A stretch of DNA of 46,595 nucleotides from Planctomycetota bacterium (GCA_029260755.1 JAJDCQ010000085.1:1-46595), one strand, 5' to 3'. Counted from the stretch's first letter, positions 28,904 to 40,209 are shown. The notes: generated from the letters alone by a model not told the origin. Translations and numbers: made by a program.

Positions 28904-30778
28904 TCAGTGGGCCCGGCGCTCCGAGCGGGGCGGGCTCGAGCGGTCGTCCCGGTCGCGGCGCTCGCGTGTCTTCCGCGGGCGCTCCGGACGCGGCGCCTCG
29001 ATGAGGCGGAGCTCGCGGAGCCCGTCGCCGAGGGAGAGGCCCGGCAGGTCGCCGCGGAGCTTCTCGAGGCGGACCCGGATCGCATCGGGGACGTCGACCG
29101 GCCGGGTCAGGCGGGTCCGCCGCTCGGTGCCGTCGTCGGTGCGCAGCACCTCGAGGTGGACCTCGCCGACGCCGGCGCTCTCGACGAGCTCCAGGACGAA
29201 CGTCTCGAGCTCGCGCGCGGCCGCCTCGACGTCGGCGGCGTCGTCGGCCAGCTCGCGCAGGTCGAACGACTCGCCGTTGAGGACGATCCGGTCGATCCGA
29301 CGCGCCCCGCTCGAGCCGCTCGACCCGGACGGGAGGACGGGCGAGGCGAACCGGGCCGGCCGGTCGTGGCCGTCGGGCGCCACGATGACGACGTGCTCCT
29401 CGTCGGTCTCCCACGCCTGGTGCCAGCGCATCTGGTGGCGGTGAAGCCCTCCCGGCGCGCCCGGCGGGCCGATCCGGATCGCCCGCCGTATCCGGCCGCC
29501 GCTGCGGTCGTCGGGCGCCGTCTCGAGGCGGACGTCGACGTCGGCTCCGAAGAACGCCGCCGTGCCGCCCGTCTCGGTCACGATCACGAACCGGATCGGG
29601 TCGCCGGGATGGATCCAGTGGTTGTCGATCGAGTCGTAGAGCCGGCGCGCCTCGGCGACCTGACCGCCGCGGTGGAGGACGTCCGCCATGACGAAGTCGA
29701 TCTCGGCATGGAGGTCGTCGCCATCGGGCAGGCGCTCGGCGAGCTGCCTCAGGATCGCGACGGCGACCTCGGGCTCGTGGTTGAAGAGCTTCCGCTTCGC
29801 GACCTTGTAGATCGCGACGGCGTCGTCGGGGAGCGGCCCCATCTGGTCGACGGTCACGTTCCCGCTCCGGAGGGTCCAGCGGCTCGCCGTCGCCGGCAGC
29901 AGCATCGCCTGGACGAGGCCCGCTCGCTCGATCAGCCGGCCGCGCCGCGCCGCCGAGCGGATCGCCGTCAGCTTGGCCGCCGGGTCGCGGTCCGGCGCGC
30001 GGAGGGCGACCTCGATGTCGCCGAGCACGTCGCGGGTCGTCGCCAGGTAATGCTCGACGGAGCCGTCCTCGCCGAACGTCTCGGCGCCGCCGAGCCGCTC
30101 GAGGAAGGTCGCGAGGGCGGGCGCGGTGCTCGAGAGCTCGGGGTCGCGGACCCGGTCGAGGAGCTCGTTCGTCTCGGCGGCGAGCGAGCTCTCGGCGAGG
30201 TCGAACTCGATCAGCGAGACGGCCCGCGCGGGGTCGGACTCCTCCCGGTGGTTGATGCCCTTGGCGACGACGTAGGTGTCGTGGGCGTGATCGCCGAGCT
30301 GCTGGGTGACCGGGTGCGCGATCAGCTCCTGGCTGAGCGGCGCCGCCGGGACGAGCGGCCCGTCGAACGGCGAGGCGCCGCCGCCGCCGCCGTCCGCGAT
30401 CGAGGTCCACGCGTCGCGCGGCGCGCCGTCGGTCGGCGGCGCGAGGAGCGCGACGGTGATCACGACCGCCGCGGTCGCGGCGATGACCGAGCTCCCGCCC
30501 GCGACGAGGAACGGGTGGCGGTGCGCGACGCCCGGGCGCGCGAGCCCCGGCGCGCGGCTGCCGCGCACCTTGTCGAAGAGGTGGCGCTCGAAGTCGGCCG
30601 TCGGCTCGGGCGGCGGGAGGTTGCGGAGGAGCTCCCGGTTCGCGCGGAGCTCCTCGTGGGCCGCGGCGCACGCCTCGCACGCGGCGCGATGCGCTTGCAC
30701 CGCGTCCTCGTCCTCGGGAGAGAGCTCCCCGTCGAGCAGGCGCGAGAGGTTCTCGAGCTGGTTCTCACAGGCGGCCAT
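28904..30778 (-). CDS. Large zinc-type anti-sigma factor with long outer domain
   Basis: The first 50 residues are a ZAS zinc anti-sigma domain: HRAACEACAAAH gives the His-x3-Cys-x2-Cys site. A single membrane helix follows near residues 92-112 (SSVIAATAAVVITVALL). The remaining 510 residues form a periplasmic part rich in helical and beta segments (NVTVDQMGPLPDDAVAIY) that I do not recognise; it may sense envelope stress or hold a partner. Most such anti-sigma factors are 150-300 residues, so 624 is unusually long. It is cotranscribed with the sigma gene: ATG 30778 lies 5 bp after the sigma stop. The C-terminus is Arg/Pro-rich. Confidence 0.85.
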   Translation of the reverse strand: MAACENQLENLSRLLDGELSPEDEDAVQAHRAACEACAAAHEELRANRELLRNLPPPEPTADFERHLFDKVRGSRAPGLARPGVAHRHPFLVAGGSSVIAATAAVVITVALLAPPTDGAPRDAWTSIADGGGGGASPFDGPLVPAAPLSQELIAHPVTQQLGDHAHDTYVVAKGINHREESDPARAVSLIEFDLAESSLAAETNELLDRVRDPELSSTAPALATFLERLGGAETFGEDGSVEHYLATTRDVLGDIEVALRAPDRDPAAKLTAIRSAARRGRLIERAGLVQAMLLPATASRWTLRSGNVTVDQMGPLPDDAVAIYKVAKRKLFNHEPEVAVAILRQLAERLPDGDDLHAEIDFVMADVLHRGGQVAEARRLYDSIDNHWIHPGDPIRFVIVTETGGTAAFFGADVDVRLETAPDDRSGGRIRRAIRIGPPGAPGGLHRHQMRWHQAWETDEEHVVIVAPDGHDRPARFASPVLPSGSSGSSGARRIDRIVLNGESFDLRELADDAADVEAAARELETFVLELVESAGVGEVHLEVLRTDDGTERRTRLTRPVDVPDAIRVRLEKLRGDLPGLSLGDGLRELRLIEAPRPERPRKTRERRDRDDRSSPPRSERRAH

Positions 30779-30783
30779 CGGTC

Positions 30784-31566
30784 TCAGGGCTCCCTTCGCC
30801 CAGGGCTCCGCGGGCTCGCGAACCGCCCCGAGTCCTCGAGGTGGCGCAGCTTCTCCGCGAGAGCGGCCCGCCCGCGGGCGAGCCGACTGGAGACGGTCTT
30901 CGCAGGAATCCCCGCGACCTCCGCGGCCTCCTTGTAGGAGAGCCCCTGGAGGTCGCAGAGGACGACCGCCTCTCGATAGATCTCGGACAGCGACTCGATC
31001 GCGCGGCGGACGGCCGCGGCGCGCTCGCGGCTCGTGGCGAGCGCCTCGGGATCGGCCGGGTCGGCGGGATCCATGCCGTGCGCTTCGCCGATCGACGGCG
31101 CGAGCTTCGCGCGGGCGGCGCCCGAGTCGCTTCGTCGCCAGGGCCGGCGGAGGAAGTCGATCGCCATGTTGCGCGCGATCGCGTAGAGCCACGGCGTGAA
31201 GGCGCGATGGCTCTGGTAGGAGTCGGCGGCGTTGAAGACGCGGACGAAGACGTCCTGGGCGAGATCCTCGGCCCAGTGTCGATCGCCGGTCATCCGGTAG
31301 AGATAGCCGACGATCGGTCGCTTGTAGCGGGCGACGATCGTGGCGAACGCGCGCGCGTCGCCCCGCTGGAAGCGCGCCATCGTCGCCTCGGGCGAGTCGT
31401 CGCCCCGCGCGGGCAGACTCCGGCCCGCGGCCGGGTCGGTGGTCCGGGTCTCCGTCTGGTCGGGCGTCGGGGTGTCGCTGCTCAAACCGTGCGCGATCCT
31501 CTGCTGTCGATACGTCGGGGCGTGCGGGATCGCTCCCGAGGAAACGAGCTTCGCGGGCGCCATCAT
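30784..31566 (-). CDS. ECF RNA polymerase sigma factor
   Basis: Region 2 is clear (FATIVARYKRPIVGYLYRMT, DLAQDVFVRVFNAAD, FTPWLYAIARNMAIDFLRR). Region 4 follows as the helix-turn-helix (LSEIYREAVVLCDLQGLSYK, AKTVSSRLARGRAAL). It is typical of group 4 sigma factors that read out an envelope signal through the adjacent anti-sigma factor. Start choice is uncertain: ATG 31566 gives an N-terminal tail of about 60 residues that carries no domain. ATG 31380 has a good GAGG site and gives a minimal form. It is likely autoregulated with its anti-sigma partner. Confidence 0.88.
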   Translation of the reverse strand: MMAPAKLVSSGAIPHAPTYRQQRIAHGLSSDTPTPDQTETRTTDPAAGRSLPARGDDSPEATMARFQRGDARAFATIVARYKRPIVGYLYRMTGDRHWAEDLAQDVFVRVFNAADSYQSHRAFTPWLYAIARNMAIDFLRRPWRRSDSGAARAKLAPSIGEAHGMDPADPADPEALATSRERAAAVRRAIESLSEIYREAVVLCDLQGLSYKEAAEVAGIPAKTVSSRLARGRAALAEKLRHLEDSGRFASPRSPGRREP

Positions 31567-31727
31567 GATGGGACGATTCGCGGAAGTCGGCGAGACGAAT
31601 TCTGCTCGACGAAACGAACCGGCTGGCGAGTCTCCATAACCCTTTTGGTTCCAGTGTGGGTCGACGTGCATCACTCTTGGGCCTCCCGTTTGCGCTCGTC
31701 GGACTCGCAACGAGAGGAGATCAAGTC

Positions 31728-33539
31728 ATGCGTCGTGCCAAGCTCGGCGTCGCCCTCGCGGCGGCGCTGGCGGGCCTGGCGACCGCCCTCGCTCCGGCGT
31801 CGGTGTTCGCCCAGGAGGTCCGCCTCGAGCCCCCCGAGAGGGCTCCCACGAATTCACGTCAGCTCCGCGTCCTGGTGACCGGCTTCGGCCCGTTCGGCGG
31901 GATCACGTTCAACCCGTCGTGGGAGGCGGCGAAGCGCCTCGACGGGATGGAACTCCGCGGCGCCCGCGTCACGGCGCGACAGCTCCCGGTCGTCTGGGAC
32001 GAGGCGGCGGTGAAGCTCGCCGCGATCGTCCGCGAGACCAGACCCGACATCGTCGTCTGCTTCGGCGTCGCATCGGGCGAGCGGGGGATGCGCCTCGAGA
32101 CGACGGCCCGCAACGAGAACCGCGGCTTCGGCGACAACGAGGGGATTCGCCTCTCGGGTGAAGACGTCGAGGGCGCGCCGGCGACCTACCCGAGCGGGCT
32201 CCCGCTGCAGCTCATCACCGCGGCGCTCGGCGACGCCGACATCCCCGTCCGCGACTCCGACGACGCGGGCGGCTACCTCTGCAACCAGACCTTCTACCGG
32301 GTGTCGCTCCTCGCCGATCTCGGCGACGCGGGCCCGAGCCCCGTCGCGAAGAACCCCTCACGCACCTACCAGCGGCGTCGCGACGAGGCCGCGCGCGACC
32401 CGCGCGAGCTGCTGCCGCCCGAGCTCCGGCCGCGCCACGTCGGCTTCGTCCACGTCCCCGACGTCGACGACGACGGCGACTGGGGCCTGCCCCTCGATGA
32501 CATCGAACGCGCCATGCGCGTGATCGTCGGCACGACCGTCGACGAGGTTCACCGGACCGAGATGCCGCCACCAGCTCCGATCGACGTCGCCGATCCGGCG
32601 GCGCCCGCCGACGACCACCACGAGACCGACCGCCCCCTCCGGGTGCTCATCACCGGCTTCGGCGAGTTCGGCGGCGTGACGTTCAACCCGTCGTGGGAGG
32701 CGGCGAAGCGCCTCGATGGTCTCACCCTGCCGAGCGGCGCCAGCGTGATGGCGCGCGAGCTCCCGGTCGTCTGGGACGAGGCGGCCGCGCAGCTCGCCGA
32801 GCACGTCGATGCCTTCCATCCCGACGTGGTGATCTGCTTCGGCGTCGCCGAGGGCGAGGAGGGCTTCCGCCTCGAACGCATCGCCAAGAACGAGAACCGC
32901 GGCAGCGCGGACAACGAGGGGATCCGCCTGCGCGGCGCCGACATTCCCGGCGCGCCGGAGAGCTATCCGAGCGGCCTCCCGCTCGAGAAGATCACCGCGG
33001 ACCTCGAGGCGGCCGATCTTCCGACCCGCTTCTCCGACGACGCGGGCGGCTATCTCTGCAACCAGACCTTCTTCCGGATCAGCCATCTCGCCGCGACCGG
33101 CGATCCCGGTCCCGTCGTGGCGGTGGAGCCGCAGCGCACCCACCGGCGTCGCCGCGCCGAGGCCGCGGAAGCGGTCCGGGCGGCCCTTCCGCCCGAGGCG
33201 CGCCCGAGCGTCGTCGGGTTCGTGCACGTTCCCGGCGTGCGCGAGGACGACGAGCGTTGGGGTCGCGGGCTGCCGATGGATGAGATCGCCCGCGGCGTTC
33301 GCGTGATCGTCGAGGGCGTGATCGCCGACACCGAGCGCGCCCGGGACGAGGTCGTCGAGAGCGCATCGACCGTCGGCGGGAGCGCCGACGATGTGTCCGA
33401 CGGCGCCGAGGGCGACGTCTCGACCGACGCTCCGCCCGCGGTCGACGTCGACGCGGTCGATCGCGGTCTCGACCTCACCCGGATCGCCGATGGATTCGCG
33501 GACGTCCTCGCCGGCCTCGGTCGACGGGAAGATCGATAG
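31728..33539 (+). CDS. Exported fusion of two pyroglutamyl-peptidase I domains
   Basis: The 603-residue protein has a signal peptide (LGVALAAALAGLATALAPASVFA) and two tandem copies of the peptidase C15 fold (about 45-260 and 305-520). Each copy keeps the whole catalytic set: Glu in LETTARNEN or LERIAKNEN, Cys in GGYLCNQTF (near 184 and 443) and His in GFVHVP (near 241 and 499). These enzymes remove N-terminal pyroglutamate from peptides and are normally single-domain and cytosolic. Both halves share FNPSWEAAKRLDG and LPVVWDEAA, showing an internal duplication. The C-terminal 80 residues are acidic and disordered. ATG with GAGAGGAGA upstream; divergent from the sigma gene. Confidence 0.92.
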   Translation: MRRAKLGVALAAALAGLATALAPASVFAQEVRLEPPERAPTNSRQLRVLVTGFGPFGGITFNPSWEAAKRLDGMELRGARVTARQLPVVWDEAAVKLAAIVRETRPDIVVCFGVASGERGMRLETTARNENRGFGDNEGIRLSGEDVEGAPATYPSGLPLQLITAALGDADIPVRDSDDAGGYLCNQTFYRVSLLADLGDAGPSPVAKNPSRTYQRRRDEAARDPRELLPPELRPRHVGFVHVPDVDDDGDWGLPLDDIERAMRVIVGTTVDEVHRTEMPPPAPIDVADPAAPADDHHETDRPLRVLITGFGEFGGVTFNPSWEAAKRLDGLTLPSGASVMARELPVVWDEAAAQLAEHVDAFHPDVVICFGVAEGEEGFRLERIAKNENRGSADNEGIRLRGADIPGAPESYPSGLPLEKITADLEAADLPTRFSDDAGGYLCNQTFFRISHLAATGDPGPVVAVEPQRTHRRRRAEAAEAVRAALPPEARPSVVGFVHVPGVREDDERWGRGLPMDEIARGVRVIVEGVIADTERARDEVVESASTVGGSADDVSDGAEGDVSTDAPPAVDVDAVDRGLDLTRIADGFADVLAGLGRREDR

Positions 33540-33572
33540 GACTCACGTCACGTCCAGGTAGACCCTTGTGTC

Positions 33573-33606
33573 GACGTGCGGGCCGCCCTCGGGCGGCCCA
33601 CACGTC
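33573..33606 (+). terminator. Strong stem-loop after the Pcp-like gene
   Basis: GACGTG-C-GGGCCGCC pairs with GGCGGCCC-A-CACGTC (one C/A mismatch) around a 4-nt loop, 34 bp past the stop codon. No T-run follows, so it may be a processing or attenuator hairpin rather than an intrinsic terminator. Confidence 0.5.
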
Positions 33607-33810
33607 TGTACGGCGAGCTGCCCGAGGCCCGGGGGTGACGGATCCCGGGATCGGGGTCTACCCGACCGGAAGGCCGGGAAAATGCGGGGTCTCCACGACG
33701 CCTCGTTCGGCCACTCCAATCTTCTTCCCGGACCTGCTAGGATTTGGTCAGCCGTCCGTGTCGTAAGATGCAACTACCAGAGGACCAATCTCTCCAGGAC
33801 GACCAAAAAA

Positions 33811-34186
<376 letters not shown>

Positions 34187-34188
<2 letters not shown>

Positions 34189-34216
34189 GCTCGGGCGAGA
34201 TGCCCGAGCTTCTTCA
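34187..34216 (+). terminator. Hairpin between the two zinc-ribbon genes
   Basis: GAGCTCGGGC pairs with GCCCGAGCTT (one G-U) around a 5-nt loop and is followed by CTTCAAATT. It begins within the stop codon region of copy 1. A weak intrinsic terminator or a stabilising 3' hairpin. Confidence 0.5.
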
Positions 34217-34284
34217 AATTCTCATCAGCCTTCGTGCCGTAAGAAGTAACTCCAAGCCAATCTCTCTCCAGGACGAAAAGCAAA

Positions 34285-34659
34285 ATGTTCGAGGATCGTG
34301 ATCTCACTTGCGCCGACTGCAGCCAGCCGTTCCCCTTCACGGCGCAAGAGCAAGAGTTCTATTCCACCAAGGGATTCAGTGACCCCAAGCGGTGCCGCGC
34401 CTGCCGCGATGCCCGGAAGGCCCAGCGCCAGGGCGGTGGCGGTGGCGGTGGCGGCGACGGTGGTGGCTACGGCGGAGGTGGTGGCGGCGGCTACGGCGGT
34501 GGCGGTGGCGGTGGCTACGGCGGCGGCGGCGGTGGCGGCCGTTCCGACCGGCCGATGCACGACGCCGTCTGCGCCCAGTGCGGTCAGCAGACCCAGGTGC
34601 CGTTCAAGCCGCGTGGCGATCGTCCCGTCTACTGCCGGGACTGCTTCCGCTCGCGGTGA
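34285..34659 (+). CDS. Zinc-ribbon protein with Gly/Tyr low-complexity linker, copy 2
   Basis: This 124-residue paralogue is nearly identical to copy 1 in both zinc regions (same CSQPFPFTAQEQEFYSTKGF and same C-terminal CAQCGQQTQ...FRSR). Only the Gly/Tyr linker differs in unit number and includes a GDGGGY break. The sequence before the ATG is also conserved (CAATCTCTCTCCAGGACGA versus CAATCTCTCCAGGACGA), so the duplication covers leader and coding region. It is followed by nested palindromes around 34663-34706. Confidence 0.9.
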   Translation: MFEDRDLTCADCSQPFPFTAQEQEFYSTKGFSDPKRCRACRDARKAQRQGGGGGGGGDGGGYGGGGGGGYGGGGGGGYGGGGGGGRSDRPMHDAVCAQCGQQTQVPFKPRGDRPVYCRDCFRSR

Positions 34660-34662
34660 TCT

Positions 34663-34706
34663 CGGGCGAGCTCGCCCGGCCCGCTGACGAGGCCGACCGG
34701 GCGAGC
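34663..34706 (+). terminator. Nested hairpins after second zinc-ribbon gene
   Basis: A perfect palindrome CGGGCGAG/CTCGCCCG (34663-34678) overlaps a second stem GCTCGCCCGG/CCGGGCGAGC (34670-34679 with 34697-34706). The two are mutually exclusive folds. A weak T-content follows. Probable transcription end or RNA stability structure. Confidence 0.45.
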
Positions 34707-34924
34707 CCGCTCTCGTCGTTCGAGCTCGAGTCTTTCCTCCAAAGCGGTGGCGCTCCGACGTCATCGGCGATCGGTCGGATCATCTCCGCACCGGTTCCGT
34801 TTCGTCGTTCGTCACGTCGCCCGCGCACGGGTTCCCCGTGCGTGCCCAACCCTCCACAACATGTAGGCTTGCGGATCGTCCGAGGGGTCGCGACTTCGGC
34901 CCCGGAGTTGCGTTCTCCCGGAGC

Positions 34925-35932
34925 GTGAACCTCCGTCTGCCACGATTCCTCGCCCTCTCCCTCGCGACGCTGACCGTCGCGATCGGGAGCGCGTGGGCCG
35001 CTCCCCGTCGCGCCGACGCCCAGGAGTCGCGCCCGCCGGCCGCGGCGGAGACGCAGATCGACGCCGCCGCGCGCGGCGTCCTCGACCTCGCCGAGGCGCG
35101 CCTCGACCGGGTCGAGGTGCTCCGCCTCGGTCAGGTGATCGGGTTCGCGCGCCGCGCGCACCGCGGCCAGGGTCGCGACGGCGGGGAGCCCGCGATGCTG
35201 CACGCCCTCCGCGTGACGCGCTCGCTCCTCGAGGCCCGCGCCACGCAGCCGGTCCCGTTCGAGGCGATCGCCGCCGCGGTCCTTCACGACGTCGTCGAGG
35301 ACACCGACACGCGCCTCGAGTCGATCCGGCGCGCCTTCGGAAGCCGGATCGCCGGCCACGTCGCCGACGTCACCCTCGATCCGATCGAGCAGTTCGACGG
35401 CGACAAGGAGGCGCGCAATCGCGCCTACTACGAGCGCTTCGCCCGGTCCCCGCGCGGCAGTCACCTGATCAAGCTCCACGACCGCCTCGACAACATCCGC
35501 GACATGCGCGGATGGTCGATCGCGGGGCGGCTCGGCTACCTCGCGTCGACGAGGCGCTGGGTCGTCGCGGCGATCGGAGCGCACCAGCCCGACCTCGCCG
35601 CGCGGCTCGAGGCCGAGGTCGCGGGCATCGAGACCAGGATCGAGGCCGAGTGGCGCGCCGCCGCGAAGCTCACGATCCCCGAGCTCGTCGCGAAGGCCCG
35701 CGCGGCGAGCGGCGAGCGGAGCGTCCCGTTCGAGCGAGGCGCGTTGCTGGCGATCGTGAGCGGCTTCGAGATGACCGAGGTCGAACGTCGGCTCGGCGTG
35801 GCGCGCGCGAGCGTCGAGGCGGCACGCGCGGGGGCGACGCCGGTGGCGCGGCCGCGCGCCGGCTTCATCGAGCAGCTCCGCGAGCAGGTGCGACGGACGC
35901 GCGGTCGGGCCGCGAGGCGGGGACGCCGGTAG
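34925..35932 (+). CDS. Exported SpoT/MESH1-like HD hydrolase
   Basis: The 335-residue protein has a signal peptide (LALSLATLTVAIGSAWAAP, then ADAQE), followed by a SpoT/Rel-type HD domain. MLHALRVTRSLLE gives His93, VLHDVVEDTDT gives His121-Asp122 and Glu125-Asp126, and LIKLHDRLDNIRDM gives the distal Asp/Arg/Asn block. This is the (p)ppGpp-hydrolase pattern; the synthetase domain is absent, as in MESH1-type small alarmone hydrolases. Export is odd, because (p)ppGpp is cytosolic. It may act on another extracytoplasmic nucleotide, or the N-terminus may be a membrane anchor. The C-terminal 100 residues are Arg-rich helices. GTG start with GGAG nearby; no cotranscribed gene follows. Confidence 0.85.
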   Translation: MNLRLPRFLALSLATLTVAIGSAWAAPRRADAQESRPPAAAETQIDAAARGVLDLAEARLDRVEVLRLGQVIGFARRAHRGQGRDGGEPAMLHALRVTRSLLEARATQPVPFEAIAAAVLHDVVEDTDTRLESIRRAFGSRIAGHVADVTLDPIEQFDGDKEARNRAYYERFARSPRGSHLIKLHDRLDNIRDMRGWSIAGRLGYLASTRRWVVAAIGAHQPDLAARLEAEVAGIETRIEAEWRAAAKLTIPELVAKARAASGERSVPFERGALLAIVSGFEMTEVERRLGVARASVEAARAGATPVARPRAGFIEQLREQVRRTRGRAARRGRR

Positions 35933-35944
35933 GCGAGAGCGTCG

Positions 35945-36090
35945 TCGTTCCTGGAACACGCACCTCGACGATGAACTCGGGAGCCTGCAGCTCGCAATCC
36001 GCGTAATCCGCGTAATCCGCGGTTCCCACTCGTTCGACGCCAAAAGAGACCGGAACCGCGGATTGTCGGATTGACTGGTCGTTCCGGGCG
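35945..36090. repeat. Long inverted-repeat element 7, copy of element 6
   Basis: Left arm (35995-36026) has three 9-bp AATCCGCGN units; right arm (36050-36079) has one exact and degenerate inverted units. It shares GTTCCTGGAACAC at the left edge and CGCGGATTGTCGGATTG at the right arm with the element at 23440. Confidence 0.9.
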
Positions 36091-36133
36091 TCGCCCAGTC
36101 GCTGCCGAGTCGGGGGAGTCCTGTTCGATCATC

Positions 36134-36173
36134 AAAAAAAAAACGAGGCCCCGACCGGTCGGTCAGGGCCTCG
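36134..36173 (-). terminator. Rho-independent terminator of rpsO-pnp
   Basis: On the minus strand a strong stem (CGAGGCCC...GGGGCCTCG with inner ACCGACCGGT) is followed by a run of about ten T. It lies about 35 bp after the pnp stop. This is the best intrinsic terminator in the window. Confidence 0.92.
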
Positions 36174-36207
36174 CTTGCGAGTGAGTCTTCCGGGACGACG
36201 AGGAGAT

Positions 36208-38532
<2,325 letters not shown>

Positions 38533-38728
38533 GGTCTGGTTCTCTTTCTCTTTGCCTTCTTCAGCCGCTTTTTCTTCTTCTCATTCCTCTACGGGCGAGC
38601 CGGTCGGGCTGCCGCGGAACGCCGCCGTCGCCATCCCCGAGTCGCGACCGTCGCGCTGGACGTGCCGGGACCGCGGCGCCGAGCGAGCTCGGCGTCGGCG
38701 TCGGAGACGGGTCGGCGCAAGGCCCCGA

Positions 38729-38995
38729 TTACTTCCGGAGGCCGAGCTTCGCGACGATCTCGTGGTAGCGCTTGGGCTCGGTCCGGCTCAGGTAACGCAG
38801 GAGCCGGTTGCGGCGGCCGACGAGCTTGAGAAGCCCGCGGCGGCTCGCGTGGTCGTGCTTGTGACCCTTGAGGTGCTCGGTGATGTTGCGGATGCGCTCG
38901 GTGAGGATGGCGATCTGCACGTCGGCCGAGCCGGTGTCGGTGTCGTTGAGTCGGTGCGTCTCGATGAGCTCGCCTCGGCGAGTCGCGGTGATCAT
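38729..38995 (-). CDS. rpsO: 30S ribosomal protein S15
   Basis: The 88-residue product matches S15 in length and motifs ([26 protein letters not shown]-like [25 protein letters not shown]). S15 binds 16S rRNA early in small-subunit assembly and in many bacteria represses its own mRNA. Here it is the first gene of the rpsO-pnp unit. ATG at 38995 gives the family's usual N-terminus. Its 5' leader of about 85 bases between the promoter and ATG could hold an S15-binding structure. Confidence 0.97.
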   Translation of the reverse strand: MITATRRGELIETHRLNDTDTGSADVQIAILTERIRNITEHLKGHKHDHASRRGLLKLVGRRNRLLRYLSRTEPKRYHEIVAKLGLRK

Positions 38996-39091
38996 GTTGC
39001 GTCCTTCGAGTGGTGCCGAGCCGGGGTCGCCCGCGAGCGCCGCCGGCCAAGCTATGCGATACGAGTCCTGCAAGAACTAATACGGCCGGGC
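38996..39091 (-). promoter_or_regulatory. rpsO leader, possible S15 autoregulatory site
   Basis: The short leader between the promoter and rpsO is where S15-binding RNAs lie in other bacteria. Some self-complementary GC runs are present (such as GGCGCTCGCGGGCGACC), but I cannot prove the fold. Given as a place to look, not as a confirmed riboregulator. Confidence 0.3.
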
Positions 39092-39119
39092 ATTATAGCG
39101 GCGCCCCGGGCGGATGCAA
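39092..39119 (-). promoter_or_regulatory. Sigma-70 promoter of rpsO-pnp
   Basis: TTGCAT and a perfect TATAAT are 16 bp apart on the minus strand, with an AT-rich -10 in otherwise GC-rich DNA. It reads toward rpsO. It resembles the efp promoter (TTGCGG-16-TATAAT), suggesting a shared vegetative sigma factor. Confidence 0.8.
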
Positions 39120-39129
39120 TCCCTTCCGG

Positions 39130-40209
39130 TCACAGACGATCGGGGTCGGAGCGACGCAGCCGCTCGACGAGGGTCTTCACCTCCTCGGCCCGATCGCGCG
39201 GGCAGACGAGGGTGACGTCGCCGGCCCGGACCACGATGAGGTCGGCCACCCCGATCGCCGCGACGAGGCCGCCGTCGTCGGCGACGAGGGTGCAGCGCTC
39301 GGTGTCGAGCGCGGCCACCCGGCCGCGGGTGACGTTGCCGTCCGCGTCCGGCGCGAGGAGGCTCTCGAGGGCGCGCCAGCTCCCGATGTCACTCCACTCG
39401 AAGTCCGTCTCCACGCAGGTGATGCGCGCCGACGTGGTCTGGAGGACGCCGTGGTCGATCGAGATGCTCGGCAGCTCGCCGTAGGCGGCCTCGAGGGCTC
39501 CGCGGTCGCCGGAGGCGAGGGCCGCGCCCGCCCGCGCGAGCGGGCCGATCGCCGAGGGAAACTGCGCGCCGATCGCGGCTTCGATCGCCCCGGCGCGCCA
39601 GAGGAAGATCCCGGCGTTCCAGGCGACGGAGCCGGCGGCGATCAGCCGCTCGGCTTCGGCCGCCGTCGGCTTCTCGACGAAGCCGGCCACCGCTCGGGCG
39701 CCGTCGATCCCTGGGATCGGGTCGCCGAGCCGGACGTAACCATAGCCGGGGTGGGCAGATCGCGGCGTTACCCCGAAGACGACGAGCGCCATCGGGTCCG
39801 CGTCGACCACCGCCCGGCCGACCTCGAGGGCGGCCGCGAAGCGTTCGACGGGGCGGATCGCGTGGTCGGCCGGCGCCACCAGGCAGGTCGCCTCGGGGCC
39901 GGCCCGCGCGACGGCCACCCGGGCGGCCAGGCCGATCGCCGGGAGGGTGTTCCGCGCCTCGGGCTCGTCGACGATCGCCGCGTCCGGCAGCTCGGGGAGG
40001 AGCTCCACGATCGCGGCGCGTTGCCGCTCCGTCGTTACCACGATGACGTCGTCGGCGAGCGGCGCCAGGCGCTCGAACGTCTCGCGCAGGAGCGGCTTCT
40101 CCCCGGCGAGCGGGAGGAGATGCTTCGGACGCGCCGTCCGCGAGAGCGGCCAGAACCGCGTCCCCGAGCCGCCCGCGAGAATCACGGCGAGGTCGATCAC
40201 GAGGCCCAT
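39130..40209 (-). CDS. manC: Mannose-1-phosphate guanylyltransferase
   Basis: The enzyme makes GDP-mannose from mannose-1-phosphate and GTP, for surface polysaccharides. The 359-residue product has the nucleotidyltransferase signature GGSGTRFWPLSR (residues 13-24), ARPKHLLPL, and FVEKP typical of the family. Length and domain order fit a single-function GDP-mannose pyrophosphorylase without the phosphomannose isomerase half. ATG 40209 is the natural start. It is upstream of the rpsO promoter on the same strand and diverges from lpxI. Exact sugar-phosphate specificity is inferred from similarity. Confidence 0.9.
   Translation of the reverse strand: MGLVIDLAVILAGGSGTRFWPLSRTARPKHLLPLAGEKPLLRETFERLAPLADDVIVVTTERQRAAIVELLPELPDAAIVDEPEARNTLPAIGLAARVAVARAGPEATCLVAPADHAIRPVERFAAALEVGRAVVDADPMALVVFGVTPRSAHPGYGYVRLGDPIPGIDGARAVAGFVEKPTAAEAERLIAAGSVAWNAGIFLWRAGAIEAAIGAQFPSAIGPLARAGAALASGDRGALEAAYGELPSISIDHGVLQTTSARITCVETDFEWSDIGSWRALESLLAPDADGNVTRGRVAALDTERCTLVADDGGLVAAIGVADLIVVRAGDVTLVCPRDRAEEVKTLVERLRRSDPDRL

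Noticed and set aside
31567..31727. ECF-type promoter GGAACC upstream of the sigma gene
   Set aside because: GGAACC occurs (minus strand, near 31650), but no matching -10 CGTC lies at 16-17 bp.
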